DNA of 64,000 nt from Nitrosomonas sp. PY1 (GTDB lineage: Bacteria; Pseudomonadota; Gammaproteobacteria; Burkholderiales; Nitrosomonadaceae). This document shows, one piece after another, positions 29,510-40,218 of the stretch. The first letter of the stretch is position 1; every line of letters starts with the position of its first letter. Made by a program: the position numbers and the translations under genes. Under the pieces are notes generated by a model that saw only the letters and a program-made list of their open reading frames with translations, was not told the origin of the DNA and ran no database searches. The stretch lies in NCBI RefSeq assembly GCF_022836435.1, contig NZ_BQXC01000001.1, positions 812,569-876,568 of the forward strand, given 5' to 3'.

Positions 29510-29684
29510 AATATTACTTAATGATAAGTTAGGTTGATTGTATTTGCTATTTAGATATGCATACTCCCAACAAATTCAAGAGTAGAAAAATTTTAAGTTA
29601 CTAAAACTTCTATAGTTTACCAATTTATGAATCTTAACTAAGTTATATAGCAAATAATCAATTTTGGATCATTGAATAAGAGGG

Positions 29685-30962
29685 TTATTTTGATCGTTTA
29701 GCAACTTTAGGTTGGTCAGAATAAATAAGTATCGGTTTTATATCGTTATTAGAGGTATTATAGTCAATGACGACTTTTGAGACGTTCTCTAATGAAGGAA
29801 GATCGTACATAATATCTAGTAATATTTCTTCAAGGATTGATCGTAATCCTCTTGCGCCGGTTTTTCGCGTCAATGCTTTTTTTGCAATGGATTTTAAAGC
29901 GGCGTCACGAAATTCAAGATCAACACCGCCTTCCATATTGAACATTTTTTGATACTGCTTAATAAGTGCGTTTTTTGGTTCAGTAAGGATCTGAATCAAT
30001 GCTTCTTCATTTAATTCTTCTAATGTCGCAACAACAGGCAATCGTCCAACAAATTCTGGAATTAATCCAAATTTGACTAGATCCTCAGGTTCAACTTGCG
30101 TTAATGCTTTGTTAATATTCTCATCTTTCTGGCTTCTAACATTTACGCTAAACCCAATACCACTTTTTTCAGTCCGTGCTCTAATAACTTTATCTAATCC
30201 ATCAAAGGCACCGCCGCAAATAAACAAAATATTTGTAGTGTCCACTTGAATAAATTCTTGATTAGGATGTTTTCGTCCTCCTTGTGGAGGAACCATTGCA
30301 ATGGTTCCTTCTATCAATTTTAGCAATGCTTGTTGTACACCTTCACCTGAAACATCTCTTGTGATGGATGGATTATCCGATTTACGTGAAATTTTATCGA
30401 TTTCATCAATATACACGATCCCTGTTTGTGCTTTTTCTGCATCATAATTACATTTTTGTAGTAATTTTTGGATAATATTTTCTACATCTTCACCGACATA
30501 GCCCGCTTCAGTTAATGCGGTAGCATCAGCCATGATAAAAGGGACATCCAGAAGTCGCGCTAAAGTTTGCGCTAATAAAGTTTTACCTGATCCTGTCGGA
30601 CCAACAAGCAAAATGTTGCTTTTTGATAACTCGACTTCATCGCTTTTGCTAAGATCACTAGTGTGTCTGAGGCGTTTATAGTGATTATAAACAGCCACAG
30701 ATAGAATTTTTTTTGCTGATTCTTGGCCAATTACGTATTGATCAAGAATTTGAGAAATTTCTCGCGGTACAGGTAAATCAGATTTAACAAGCTTGGAAGC
30801 TTCGTCATTTTGTATTTCTTCTCGAATGATATCATTGCATAGGTCAATGCATTCATCACAAATAAATACTGAAGGTCCTGCGATAAGTTTTCTTACTTCA
30901 TGTTGACTTTTGCCACAAAAAGAACAATATAGAAGTTTTTCACTGCTAGCTTTGTCTGGCAT
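29685..30962 (-). CDS. clpX: ATP-dependent Clp protease ATP-binding subunit ClpX
   Basis: 425 residues: N-terminal zinc finger (CSFCGKS ... CDECIDLC), Walker A GPTGSGKT, Walker [10 protein letters not shown], pore-loop GYVGEDVE, and the sensor-2 region [12 protein letters not shown]. Unfoldase that feeds substrates to ClpP. It lies 63 bases after clpP in the order tig-clpP-clpX-lon, as in many proteobacteria. Confidence 0.97.
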   Translation of the reverse strand: MPDKASSEKLLYCSFCGKSQHEVRKLIAGPSVFICDECIDLCNDIIREEIQNDEASKLVKSDLPVPREISQILDQYVIGQESAKKILSVAVYNHYKRLRHTSDLSKSDEVELSKSNILLVGPTGSGKTLLAQTLARLLDVPFIMADATALTEAGYVGEDVENIIQKLLQKCNYDAEKAQTGIVYIDEIDKISRKSDNPSITRDVSGEGVQQALLKLIEGTIAMVPPQGGRKHPNQEFIQVDTTNILFICGGAFDGLDKVIRARTEKSGIGFSVNVRSQKDENINKALTQVEPEDLVKFGLIPEFVGRLPVVATLEELNEEALIQILTEPKNALIKQYQKMFNMEGGVDLEFRDAALKSIAKKALTRKTGARGLRSILEEILLDIMYDLPSLENVSKVVIDYNTSNNDIKPILIYSDQPKVAKRSK

Positions 30963-31025
30963 ATTCTTTATCCTACAGTAATCGAATTGAAATGCAAAAA
31001 TCTTGTTAAGTTTTAATTTGTAACA

Positions 31026-31676
31026 TTAACTCAATTGGTTTTTATTTTCATCCCTATGTGTCAGTACCGCATCAACAAGACCATAGTTAACAGATTCGGA
31101 AGCGCTCATAAAGTTATCTCGATCAGTATCTTTTTCGATATCTGATATCGATCGATTTGTATGCAGTGCCATAATCTCATTGAGCTTAGCTTTAAGATAC
31201 AATATTTCGCGCGCATGAATTTCAATATCCGAAGCCTGTCCTTGGAATCCTCCTAAGGGTTGATGAATCATTACTCGCGAATTAGGTAAGCAATAACGTT
31301 TCCCTTTTTGTCCTGCAGTCAGTAACAATGCTCCCATACTTGCAGCTTGTCCAATACATAAGGTACTGATGTCGGGTTTGATATATTGCATAGTGTCATA
31401 AATGGCTAACCCTGCAGACACCATTCCTCCTGGTGAATTGATATAAAAATAGATATCTTTTTCTGAATTTTCAGATTCTAGAAACAAAAATTGCGCAACA
31501 ATTAGATTTGCTGTAGTTTCATTAACAGGGCCAACTAGAAAAACAACCCTTTCTTTGAGTAAACGTGAGTAAATGTCATAAGCTCTCTCACCTCTTCCGC
31601 TGGTTTCAATCACCATAGGAATTAGCCCTAGATTTTGAGGTTCTAAGTTTGGCATTTGATCAAATACTTGTTTCAT
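31026..31676 (-). CDS. clpP: ATP-dependent Clp protease proteolytic subunit ClpP
   Basis: 216 residues with the catalytic Ser in [11 protein letters not shown], His in [10 protein letters not shown] and the Asp in the C-terminal DRDNFMSA region. The N-terminal part ([20 protein letters not shown]) is typical. The start overlaps the trigger factor gene by 17 bases, so the two are translationally linked. Confidence 0.97.
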   Translation of the reverse strand: MKQVFDQMPNLEPQNLGLIPMVIETSGRGERAYDIYSRLLKERVVFLVGPVNETTANLIVAQFLFLESENSEKDIYFYINSPGGMVSAGLAIYDTMQYIKPDISTLCIGQAASMGALLLTAGQKGKRYCLPNSRVMIHQPLGGFQGQASDIEIHAREILYLKAKLNEIMALHTNRSISDIEKDTDRDNFMSASESVNYGLVDAVLTHRDENKNQLS

Positions 31677-32988
31677 GTTGTGGCAATCCCATTAGTTCAT
31701 CGAAGGTTATGGATTTAGTGGTGAGTCTTACTTTATCAAGCGCCCATTTGACGACATTTTCTTCTAACACTAATGCTTCTGCTTCTTGTAGGTGTTCTTT
31801 TGAGGAATAATGCCACTTAATCACTTGTTCTGGGTTCTCATAGCTTTGTGCAATATCTTCAATAAGACTTCGAACTTGCTCTGGTTTCGCTTTAAGCGAA
31901 TGAAGCTTTACCAGTTCTGCCAAAATTAGTCCCAGTTTAACGCGATACTCCGCTTTTTGCTTAAAGAGTTCGGGGGTTAATTGTATTTCAGTCGACTTTA
32001 TACCTTTACCTTGCAAATTTTCTTGAGCACCTTGCATAAGTCTTACAGTTTCTTGCTTAATTAAAAAATCGGGTGCTTCAATTGGTGATGCATCCAATAG
32101 TGTTTGCATAATTTGCTCTTTGAGTTTTGATTTTACTCGTTTTGATGCCTCGTTTTCTAAATCTCGTTTTATCGCATTTCGTAATTCGTTTATTTCACCA
32201 TTATTGATACCTAGAGATTTAGCAAAATCACTATCTATGTCGGGTAGTATTGGTTTGTTGATTGCGGCGAGTTTTACTTCAAATGTAACGGTTTTATTGA
32301 CAAGATCTTTATTATGATAGTTCTCTGGGAAAGTTACATCAAATGTTTTTCCTTCCCCTGTTTTCATACCCAACAGAGATGCTTCAAAGTCTTTAAGAAA
32401 TCTTCCTTCTCCAATGATTAAATGGACATTCTGTGCTTCGCCACCAGCAAAATCTTTGCCGTCTAGTAATCCATGAAAATCTATTTTAACTTGATCTCCC
32501 TCTTGAGTTTCTCGATCGCTGATCGATTCATAGCGTATTTGACGTTTACGTATCACATCAAGGGTTTTATCTACATCCACATCGGTTATTTGTGTTTCAA
32601 GTTGTTCTATTGAATGTTGACTTAAATCGCCAATTGATATCTCTGGATAAACTTCGAAAGTGGCGAAAAATTCAATAGATGAAGTGCTATTATTTGCTGA
32701 ATTGGATTCGAAGTGTGGGTGTCCCACGATTTTAAGGCTGTGTTGGTTAACCACATCAATAAATTCATCGTGTATCCTGTCGTTAAGTGCATCTTGATGC
32801 GCTTGAGCACCATACATTTGCGTAATAATCTTTAAGGGAACTTTACCGGGTCGAAAGCCAGCTAGCTTGGCAGTTTTCGCAATTTTTCTTAAGCGGTTTT
32901 CGGTTTCAGTTTGAAGTTTCTCCGGAGCAATTGAAATAGCAATGCGTCGTTTCAGTGCACCGAGGTTTTCTACTATATTTGATTCCAT
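31660..32988 (-). CDS. tig: Trigger factor, ribosome-associated chaperone and prolyl isomerase
   Basis: 442 residues: ribosome-binding domain with the GFRPGKVP loop, a central FKBP-type isomerase domain ([20 protein letters not shown] ... [18 protein letters not shown]), and a helical C-terminal chaperone domain. Binds nascent chains at the ribosome exit. First gene of the tig-clpP-clpX(-lon) group, immediately downstream of the tRNA-Leu gene. Confidence 0.96.
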   Translation of the reverse strand: MESNIVENLGALKRRIAISIAPEKLQTETENRLRKIAKTAKLAGFRPGKVPLKIITQMYGAQAHQDALNDRIHDEFIDVVNQHSLKIVGHPHFESNSANNSTSSIEFFATFEVYPEISIGDLSQHSIEQLETQITDVDVDKTLDVIRKRQIRYESISDRETQEGDQVKIDFHGLLDGKDFAGGEAQNVHLIIGEGRFLKDFEASLLGMKTGEGKTFDVTFPENYHNKDLVNKTVTFEVKLAAINKPILPDIDSDFAKSLGINNGEINELRNAIKRDLENEASKRVKSKLKEQIMQTLLDASPIEAPDFLIKQETVRLMQGAQENLQGKGIKSTEIQLTPELFKQKAEYRVKLGLILAELVKLHSLKAKPEQVRSLIEDIAQSYENPEQVIKWHYSSKEHLQEAEALVLEENVVKWALDKVRLTTKSITFDELMGLPQHETSI

Positions 32989-33048
32989 CCAAATTCCTGA
33001 TTTGTTAATATGTGCAAGTATGTATCAAAACTATTATCTGACAACGAA

Positions 33049-33065
33049 TGTCGCTTTAAGCGACA
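33049..33065 (-). terminator. Small hairpin between tRNA-Leu and tig
   Basis: TGTCGCT-TTA-AGCGACA, seven perfect pairs with a three-base loop, 35 bases after the mature 3' end of the tRNA. The T-run after it is poor, so it may be a processing or weak termination site. Confidence 0.35.
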
Positions 33066-33099
33066 AATAGAACAATGCGAGTATTCTTATTAATTGATT

Positions 33100-33184
<85 letters not shown>

Positions 33185-33227
33185 AATCGATTGTTCTTGT
33201 CTGAATACTTTGAACGAACCCGACAAA

Positions 33228-33233
33228 TTATAC
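33228..33233 (-). promoter_or_regulatory. Possible -10 element of the tRNA-Leu gene
   Basis: A TATAAT on the - strand about 45 bases upstream of the tRNA 5' end. No good -35 element is seen at the normal spacing. Confidence 0.3.
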
Positions 33234-33272
33234 CTACTATTCCGACTAATCGCAGCTAGCCTTTTATGTAGA

Positions 33273-34022
33273 TCAGCAAAATATCGTTTTGCCGCTCACA
33301 TGACAGCTATCTGAACCCATCAAGTATAGATAGGTTGACATGATATCTTTAGGCTGGCGCATGTTTTGTTTTACTTCACCAGGGTGAGTCTTTGCTCGCT
33401 GAGGAGAATTTATCGCTCCCGGTATTATGCTGTTAATGCGTAGATGTGGTATCGTTTGTTCCCATTCGTCAGCTAAGCTTTTTACCAAGGCCTCAATGCC
33501 TGTTTTAGCTACAAGAAACGGTCCCCAATAAGCTGTTGGTTTGATCGTATGCGAATCTGAGGTCATAATAATACTCGCATCTGGAGCAGCTTTAAGAAGA
33601 GGCAGGCACGCTTTAGTCAATGCGAAAGAAGATATAAGATTGATTTGTAACACTGTGCGCCATTGTTCGACCGTTTGATTCTGCATCGGAGTTAAGCCAT
33701 GCAAGAAAGCAGCATTGTAGAGAATTCCATCCAAGCGCCCGATTTGCTGTGCAATTGATTGTGCTGTGATTTGAAAGTCTTTTTCTTCCGCTTTCTCAAG
33801 ATCTAAAGGGTAAATAAGCGCTTCAGATTTACCTAAAAGGGCAATTTCATCAAAAACTGATTCTAATTTCTGCACTTTTCGTCCATGCAATATTACAGTT
33901 GCACCATGTGCAGCATAAGCGAGAGCAGCCTCTCGTCCTATTCCTTGTCCTGCACCAGTAATTAAAATAACGCGACCTTGGAGAAGGTTTTCTGCAGGTA
34001 AGTAGTCTTTAAATGTTTCCAT
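33273..34022 (-). CDS. Short-chain dehydrogenase/reductase, YciK-like
   Basis: 249 residues. NAD(P)-binding TGAGQGIG near residue 23, NAA motif (YNAAFLHG), Ser region (MTSDSHT) and a C-terminal segment DIMSTYLYLMGSDSCHVSG typical of YciK-type SDRs. At the active-site position where the family has YxxxK (YAVSK in YciK) the sequence reads FLVAK, with codons TTT CTT GTA GCT AAA, so the catalytic Tyr is Phe. It may be inactive, altered or cofactor-binding only. Located between the tRNA-Leu gene and groEL, transcribed alone. Confidence 0.85.
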   Translation of the reverse strand: METFKDYLPAENLLQGRVILITGAGQGIGREAALAYAAHGATVILHGRKVQKLESVFDEIALLGKSEALIYPLDLEKAEEKDFQITAQSIAQQIGRLDGILYNAAFLHGLTPMQNQTVEQWRTVLQINLISSFALTKACLPLLKAAPDASIIMTSDSHTIKPTAYWGPFLVAKTGIEALVKSLADEWEQTIPHLRINSIIPGAINSPQRAKTHPGEVKQNMRQPKDIMSTYLYLMGSDSCHVSGKTIFC

Positions 34023-34120
34023 TGTCTGAATTTATCATGATTGTGTTCTTATTCAAAAAATAAAAAGATAGAAATAGCAAAGACAATTATTCTGTTAGTG
34101 CATAGGTTCTGCTTTAAATA

Positions 34121-34152
34121 AAAAACCCCCAGTAAAATAATTGGGGGTTTTC
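34121..34152 (-). terminator. Rho-independent terminator of groES-groEL
   Basis: On the - strand CCCCCA and TGGGGG arms with a short AT-rich loop are followed by TTTTTTATTT, 32 bases after the groEL stop. A good intrinsic terminator. Confidence 0.85.
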
Positions 34153-34183
34153 TTGGGAAATAGAAAGACAAGCCTGAGGGAAT

Positions 34184-35845
<1,662 letters not shown>

Positions 35846-35903
35846 CTAATTACTTAAAAAAATATGATATTGAATATTAATCTTATGTAACAAGATGTAT
35901 TGC

Positions 35904-36194
35904 TTACCCTTCAATAACACCCATGATATCTTCTTCGCGCATGACTAAAAGTTCCTCGCCTTGAATTTTTACCGATTGACCACCGTATTTGCTAAATAGT
36001 ACTTTATCGCCGACTTTGACTTCCAAAGAACGAACTTTCCCATCGTCACCTACTTTTCCCTTACCAACTGCGATGATCTCTCCTTGATCTGGTTTTTCAG
36101 CTGCACTATCTGGTATAACAATGCCCGAAGCTGTTTTACGCTCGTCTTCGACACGTTTTACTACAACACGATCATGTAAGGGGCGAATTTTCAT
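35904..36194 (-). CDS. groES: Co-chaperonin GroES
   Basis: 96 residues: [13 protein letters not shown] start, mobile loop [17 protein letters not shown] and conserved [13 protein letters not shown]. Heptameric lid of GroEL. Preceded by AGGAGAAG as ribosome-binding site and by a CIRCE operator and a sigma32-like promoter, so heat-shock induction plus HrcA repression is predicted. Confidence 0.98.
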   Translation of the reverse strand: MKIRPLHDRVVVKRVEDERKTASGIVIPDSAAEKPDQGEIIAVGKGKVGDDGKVRSLEVKVGDKVLFSKYGGQSVKIQGEELLVMREEDIMGVIEG

Positions 36195-36302
36195 ATTTCT
36201 TCTCCTGTTTTATGGTTAAAAAACAATACAGAGCTTTATATCAAGCCATTGATGCATCTGATCTTAGATTTTAAGCGCCTGGTAGATGACTTGTAAAAAT
36301 TA

Positions 36303-36329
36303 TTGGCACTCGTCAACTATGACTGCTAA
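36303..36329 (-). promoter_or_regulatory. CIRCE operator (HrcA binding site) of groESL
   Basis: On the - strand TTAGCAGTC - nine bases - GAGTGCCAA, one mismatch per arm from the consensus TTAGCACTC-N9-GAGTGCTAA. It lies about 110 bases upstream of groES and just downstream of the sigma32-like -10 element, so it would cover the transcription start. Confidence 0.85.
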
Positions 36330-36331
36330 TA

Positions 36332-36358
36332 ATATGAATTCTTTTCGAGAATTTCAAG
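36332..36358 (-). promoter_or_regulatory. Sigma32-type heat-shock promoter of groESL
   Basis: CTTGAAA (36358-36352) and TTCATAT (36338-36332) separated by 13 bases match the CTTGAAA / CCCATnT consensus (full -35, five of seven -10 with two first bases off). It abuts the CIRCE element. Confidence 0.7.
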
Positions 36359-36469
36359 ACAGAAGATAAGATTAATGCAAAAGTTACTGAATCTTAAGAA
36401 GAAATTATTGAGCTTGATTGGAATGTAACGAATGAGAATGTTGAATAACGAAATGAGAGAAAGATTTGC

Positions 36470-36513
36470 TACTCTTTGCAGGTTTTTTGTTTACAAAAAA
36501 ACTGCAAAGAGTA
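36470..36513 (-). terminator. Long hairpin downstream of the SmbP-like gene
   Basis: TACTCTTTGCAG (36470-36481) and CTGCAAAGAGTA (36502-36513) pair perfectly, and the inner GTTTTTTGT / ACAAAAAAAC extends the stem almost to the loop. Located 11 bases after the gene's stop; it probably ends the transcript or stabilises its 3' end. Confidence 0.6.
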
Positions 36514-36523
36514 CAAGAGCAAA

Positions 36524-36862
36524 TTAATGACCAGATTCGCGGATATGTTTTATGGCTTCTGAAGTGTGTTTCGCAGATTCCTCGCCATGCCCCATTTCGG
36601 CATGTTTAATTGCTTCGTCTAAGTGCTTAACTGCTTCATCCATGTGTTTTTGTGCTTCGGCGTGTTCTTTGCTAGCATCTTTGGCGTGAGCCAAACTATC
36701 CTTAGCATGTTGGAGCGCTTCTTTTGCATGTCCCATTTCTCCATGTGCTTTTGATTCCCCAGCATGTTCCATTGCTTCGGAGGTATGTCCTGCATCAGAA
36801 GCGATAAGTTGGGTGCTTACCAAAAGCGCAAATACGCCAATAAACATAGATATCAATCTCAT
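36524..36862 (-). CDS. SmbP-like His-rich small metal-binding protein
   Basis: About 112 residues: signal peptide (RLISMFIGVFALLVSTQLIA) and a mature part of about 90 residues built from seven-residue-like helical repeats with regularly spaced His, such as HAKEALQHAKDSLAHAKDA and HMDEAVKHLDEAIKHAEMGH. This is the pattern of SmbP, the periplasmic copper-binding four-helix-type protein of Nitrosomonas europaea. A role in periplasmic copper handling is likely. The ATG at 36862 is preceded by AAGGAG; an in-frame ATG at 36916 would add a non-signal extension. Confidence 0.88.
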   Translation of the reverse strand: MRLISMFIGVFALLVSTQLIASDAGHTSEAMEHAGESKAHGEMGHAKEALQHAKDSLAHAKDASKEHAEAQKHMDEAVKHLDEAIKHAEMGHGEESAKHTSEAIKHIRESGH

Positions 36863-37042
36863 AATGTCACAGCTCCTTCTATATTGTTGTAAAAAAAACA
36901 AATAAGCACCAATCATTATGTATTAACAGAGTCAGTTTTTCAGAAAAAGCTAAGCGATAATTCTGACAAGCCAACTGTGATATACAGCTTATTTATACCA
37001 TAGATATTGAATAACTGGGGATACTATATACAAAGATAGGTA

Positions 37043-37723
37043 TTATTTAAGTTTGTGCTTGTATACGTAATTCCATAGCTCTGATTTATTGTGTATATTG
37101 AGTTTTTCATAGATCGAAGTTAAGTGGTTTCGTAAAGTGCTTTCAGTAATAGATAATTTAGATGCAACGATTTTTCCTGGTAGCTCAACATTTTCAATCA
37201 TAGTAAAAAATACCTTTTTTTCTTTAGGCGTTAGCTTGTGAATTTCATCTTTGTTTTGAATATGACTTTTTTTAAGGCTTTGCAAAGACAGCTCATTGAG
37301 TAATCGAATGATGGTCGTTTGACTTAACCATAATTGTCCTTCATGCACTTTCTCAATAGCTTTTACGATGTTATCTAAGGTAAATTCCTTTTCTAGAAAG
37401 CCGCGTGCGCCTGCAAGAATAAATTTGTCATAAATCTCAGAGTTACTTAACATTTTGAAAATCAGTACCTTGATATGAGTTTTGATAATTAGATCAAAAA
37501 CAGTTCCTAAGCTTTTTTCTTCTTCTATTGCGGGATTGATAATGATTACATTAGGTGCGAGGCTATCAAGGTGTGGCAGTGCTTCGGTACAATCGATATA
37601 ATTGCCGACAACAACCATCTTGTTTTTTTGTTGAAGGATTAATTTTTCAAAAGCGTATTGGATAATACTGTATCGTCCTATCAATACAATTCTGATTAAT
37701 TCTTTTGATGATGAGTCATTCAT
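37043..37723 (-). CDS. NarL/LuxR-family regulator with atypical receiver
   Basis: 226 residues: a degenerate CheY-like receiver (IRIVLIGRYSIIQ start, GARGFLEKEF near the alpha4-beta5 Lys) and a C-terminal LuxR-type helix-turn-helix (LTPKEKKVFFTMIENVELPGKIVA ... TLRNHLTSIYEKLNIHNKSEL, shown here in parts). The position of the phosphoacceptor Asp reads NVIIINPAI, with Asn, and the N-terminal acidic pair is missing, so phosphorylation control is unlikely. No kinase gene is adjacent. Confidence 0.85.
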   Translation of the reverse strand: MNDSSSKELIRIVLIGRYSIIQYAFEKLILQQKNKMVVVGNYIDCTEALPHLDSLAPNVIIINPAIEEEKSLGTVFDLIIKTHIKVLIFKMLSNSEIYDKFILAGARGFLEKEFTLDNIVKAIEKVHEGQLWLSQTTIIRLLNELSLQSLKKSHIQNKDEIHKLTPKEKKVFFTMIENVELPGKIVASKLSITESTLRNHLTSIYEKLNIHNKSELWNYVYKHKLK

Positions 37724-37820
37724 AAAGCGCTTAACAATATTTTGGCTAACGTTGGGACTGAATGATTTTTTTATAGCTCATTAATTTATAAGTATGTTTT
37801 GTCATTACGAGGTGATTGTT

Positions 37821-38147
37821 TTACTGAGATGAACAGTTACTTTTGTTTTTAGCTTTTTGAGCACGTAGTAATCTTGCTTTTTTAGGGTCGACCGTTAAAG
37901 GTCGGTATATTTCTAGGCGATCATTCGGTCGGAGAATGGTATTTGGTTTCACAAAATTACCGAAAATTCCGATTCTGTTATTTGTCAATGTTATTTCGGG
38001 AAATCGCTCTAAAATGCCCGATTCTAGAATCGCCTGTTCGGCCGTGTCGCCAGATCTAATTGTGATTTGCTCTAGAATTTGTGTATCTGGTAGTGCATAG
38101 ACGATCTCAATTTTAATGTGATTACAACCTTTTACCATAAATTTCAT
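37821..38147 (-). CDS. rnfH: RnfH family (UPF0125) ubiquitin-like protein
   Basis: 108 residues, beta-grasp fold with IKIEIVYALPDTQIL start and the GIFGNFVKPNTILRPNDRLEIYRPL motif of the family. Function unproven; it is linked by gene neighbourhood to ratA and smpB. It overlaps the end of ratA by 26 bases (17 if the ATG at 38138 is used). Confidence 0.9.
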   Translation of the reverse strand: MKFMVKGCNHIKIEIVYALPDTQILEQITIRSGDTAEQAILESGILERFPEITLTNNRIGIFGNFVKPNTILRPNDRLEIYRPLTVDPKKARLLRAQKAKNKSNCSSQ

Positions 38148-38595
38148 CAGCGCGTTTGATAAATGATTCTACAAAACTATTTGCAATCATATGAAACACC
38201 GGGCCAACCAATTTTTCCAATATTTTATTGGAAAATGTATAACGTAGACGAAAATTTATTTTACATGCTGTTTCACACAATGAAATAAAATGCCAGTATC
38301 CTTCCAGGTGTTCAAAGGGCCCATCAAGTAAATTCATTTCGATCAAGGCATCTTTCATTGCTTTATTTGCTGCTGGTTTGTTGATGGGATAGCGTTTGTT
38401 TTCGGTAGTAAAGCTATGTTGTATCTGATGATAATTAATTTTAACCTTGGCATGTACAGTTACTTCATCCTGAATTGTGACGGAAGTTCCACCGCACCAG
38501 GGAAGAAATTTTGAGTAATCTGCAACATTGTCAACGAGTGCAAACATTTGGTCTGCTGAGTATTCAACCAGTACTGATTTTTCTATTTCTGCCAT
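38122..38595 (-). CDS. ratA: RatA/YfjG-type START-domain protein
   Basis: About 157 residues of the polyketide-cyclase/START fold: EIEKSVLVEYSADQMFALVDNVADY at the start and FLPWCGG, with the closing helix SFVESFIKRADEIY. The Escherichia coli homologue inhibits 70S ribosome association, and eukaryotic relatives (COQ10) bind ubiquinone. The ATG at 38595 begins the conserved domain; the longer frame adds seven residues. Forms the conserved ratA-rnfH pair divergent from smpB. Confidence 0.9.
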   Translation of the reverse strand: MAEIEKSVLVEYSADQMFALVDNVADYSKFLPWCGGTSVTIQDEVTVHAKVKINYHQIQHSFTTENKRYPINKPAANKAMKDALIEMNLLDGPFEHLEGYWHFISLCETACKINFRLRYTFSNKILEKLVGPVFHMIANSFVESFIKRADEIYGKRL

Positions 38596-38678
38596 AAAGT
38601 AAATCGCTGTTGCCAATAAAACAATATTAAAAAACTGATAAAATTAAACCTGCTGATTCCAGCGGTTAAGTTCACTAT

Positions 38679-39122
38679 ATGAGTATAGTACAAAACAAAA
38701 AAGCCTTTCACGATTATTTTATCGAGGAAAAATATGAAGCAGGAATGGTGTTAAATGGATGGGAGGTGAAATCCATCCGTGATGGTCGGGTGCAACTCAA
38801 AGAAGCGTATGTGATTGTTCGTGGCAGTGAATTATATTTGATTGGCAGCCATATTAGTCCACTTAAGACAGTGTCGACACATATCAACCCAGATCCAGTG
38901 CGAACACGAAAACTCCTGCTTCATGCAGAAGAAATTAAAAAACTAATCGGTAAAGTTGAGCGCGCAGGATATACACTAATTCCATTAGATATGCATTACA
39001 AATCCGGGAGAATCAAATTAGAAATTGGATTAGCAAAAGGCAAGAAACAGCACGATAAGCGCGATAGCGAAAAACAAAAAGAATGGGAACGTACTAAACA
39101 ACGTTTAATGCGAAGCAAATAA
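38679..39122 (+). CDS. smpB: SsrA-binding protein SmpB
   Basis: 147 residues: [40 protein letters not shown] and the basic C-terminal tail [17 protein letters not shown]. Delivers tmRNA to stalled ribosomes. Divergent from ratA-rnfH, as in many proteobacteria, and followed by ctaA after 22 bases. Confidence 0.97.
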   Translation: MSIVQNKKAFHDYFIEEKYEAGMVLNGWEVKSIRDGRVQLKEAYVIVRGSELYLIGSHISPLKTVSTHINPDPVRTRKLLLHAEEIKKLIGKVERAGYTLIPLDMHYKSGRIKLEIGLAKGKKQHDKRDSEKQKEWERTKQRLMRSK

Positions 39123-39144
39123 TTATTACTAAATTGAAGATTCT

Positions 39145-40176
39145 ATGAATAAGCAAAAGCCGGTTGCAATATGGTTATTAATTTGTTGTGTTTTGGTATT
39201 CGCTATGATTGTAGTGGGTGGTGTAACGCGATTAACTGACTCAGGACTTTCTATTGTTGAGTGGCAACCGATAGTTGGAACAATGCCTCCGATCACTGAA
39301 AACGATTGGGAAGTATTATTAGAGAAATATCGCTCGACACCGCAGTATCAAAAGATTAACAAGGGGATGAGTATCGATGAATTCAAAGGAATTTTCTGGT
39401 GGGAATACTTTCATCGTTTATTGGGTCGGTTAATTGGGTTGGTATTTTTTATACCGTTTGTTTGTTTTTTGATTCAAAAGCGTATTGATCGACCTTTAGG
39501 AGTAAAACTAACAGGGATTTTTATCTTGGGGGGCTTACAAGGTTTTATGGGATGGTATATGGTGATGAGTGGCCTCGTGAATGATCCACATGTGAGTCAA
39601 TATCGCTTGACTGCCCATCTGGGGCTAGCCATTGTTATTTTCGCAGCGATGTTCTGGGTTGCGCTAGGGATTTTGTCACCCAAAGCTAATAATTCTACGG
39701 ATGAGAAGATTCGATCGCTTTATAAGTTTTCAGCCGGATTAACCGGACTAATTTTTATCATGATTTTGTCAGGAGGTTTTGTTGCAGGAATCCGTGCTGG
39801 TTTTGCTTACAACACATTTCCACTAATGAACGGACATTTCATCCCCCCAGAAATTTTTATGCTTGAGCCCTGGTACCGTAATTTCTTCGCCAATATGGCA
39901 GCGGTGCAGTTTAATCACCGTTTAATTGCTTGGATCTTGGCCTTTTTAGTACCATTATTCTGGTTTAAGTCAAAAAAATATAATTTATCTGGGACGACGC
40001 GCATGGCCTGTAATTTTTTCTTGATTATGCTGGTGATTCAAATCGGTTTAGGGATATCTACGCTTTTATATGTAGTACCAATTCCTTTGGCGGCATCGCA
40101 CCAAGGAGGGGCCGTGTTATTGTTTACAGCAGCTTTATGGGTGAGTCATCAATTGCGATTAACCGAGAACGCTTAG
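39145..40176 (+). CDS. ctaA: Heme A synthase (CtaA/COX15 family)
   Basis: 343 residues with about eight membrane helices and the four heme-ligand His regions: [28 protein letters not shown] and [10 protein letters not shown], plus [16 protein letters not shown] near the start. Oxidises heme O to heme A for aa3-type cytochrome oxidase. The CtaB/COX10 partner is not in the window. Confidence 0.95.
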   Translation: MNKQKPVAIWLLICCVLVFAMIVVGGVTRLTDSGLSIVEWQPIVGTMPPITENDWEVLLEKYRSTPQYQKINKGMSIDEFKGIFWWEYFHRLLGRLIGLVFFIPFVCFLIQKRIDRPLGVKLTGIFILGGLQGFMGWYMVMSGLVNDPHVSQYRLTAHLGLAIVIFAAMFWVALGILSPKANNSTDEKIRSLYKFSAGLTGLIFIMILSGGFVAGIRAGFAYNTFPLMNGHFIPPEIFMLEPWYRNFFANMAAVQFNHRLIAWILAFLVPLFWFKSKKYNLSGTTRMACNFFLIMLVIQIGLGISTLLYVVPIPLAASHQGGAVLLFTAALWVSHQLRLTENA

Positions 40177-40218
40177 AATGAAGGTTGTGGATACACTGGA
40201 ATTATTGTATTTGTTAGA

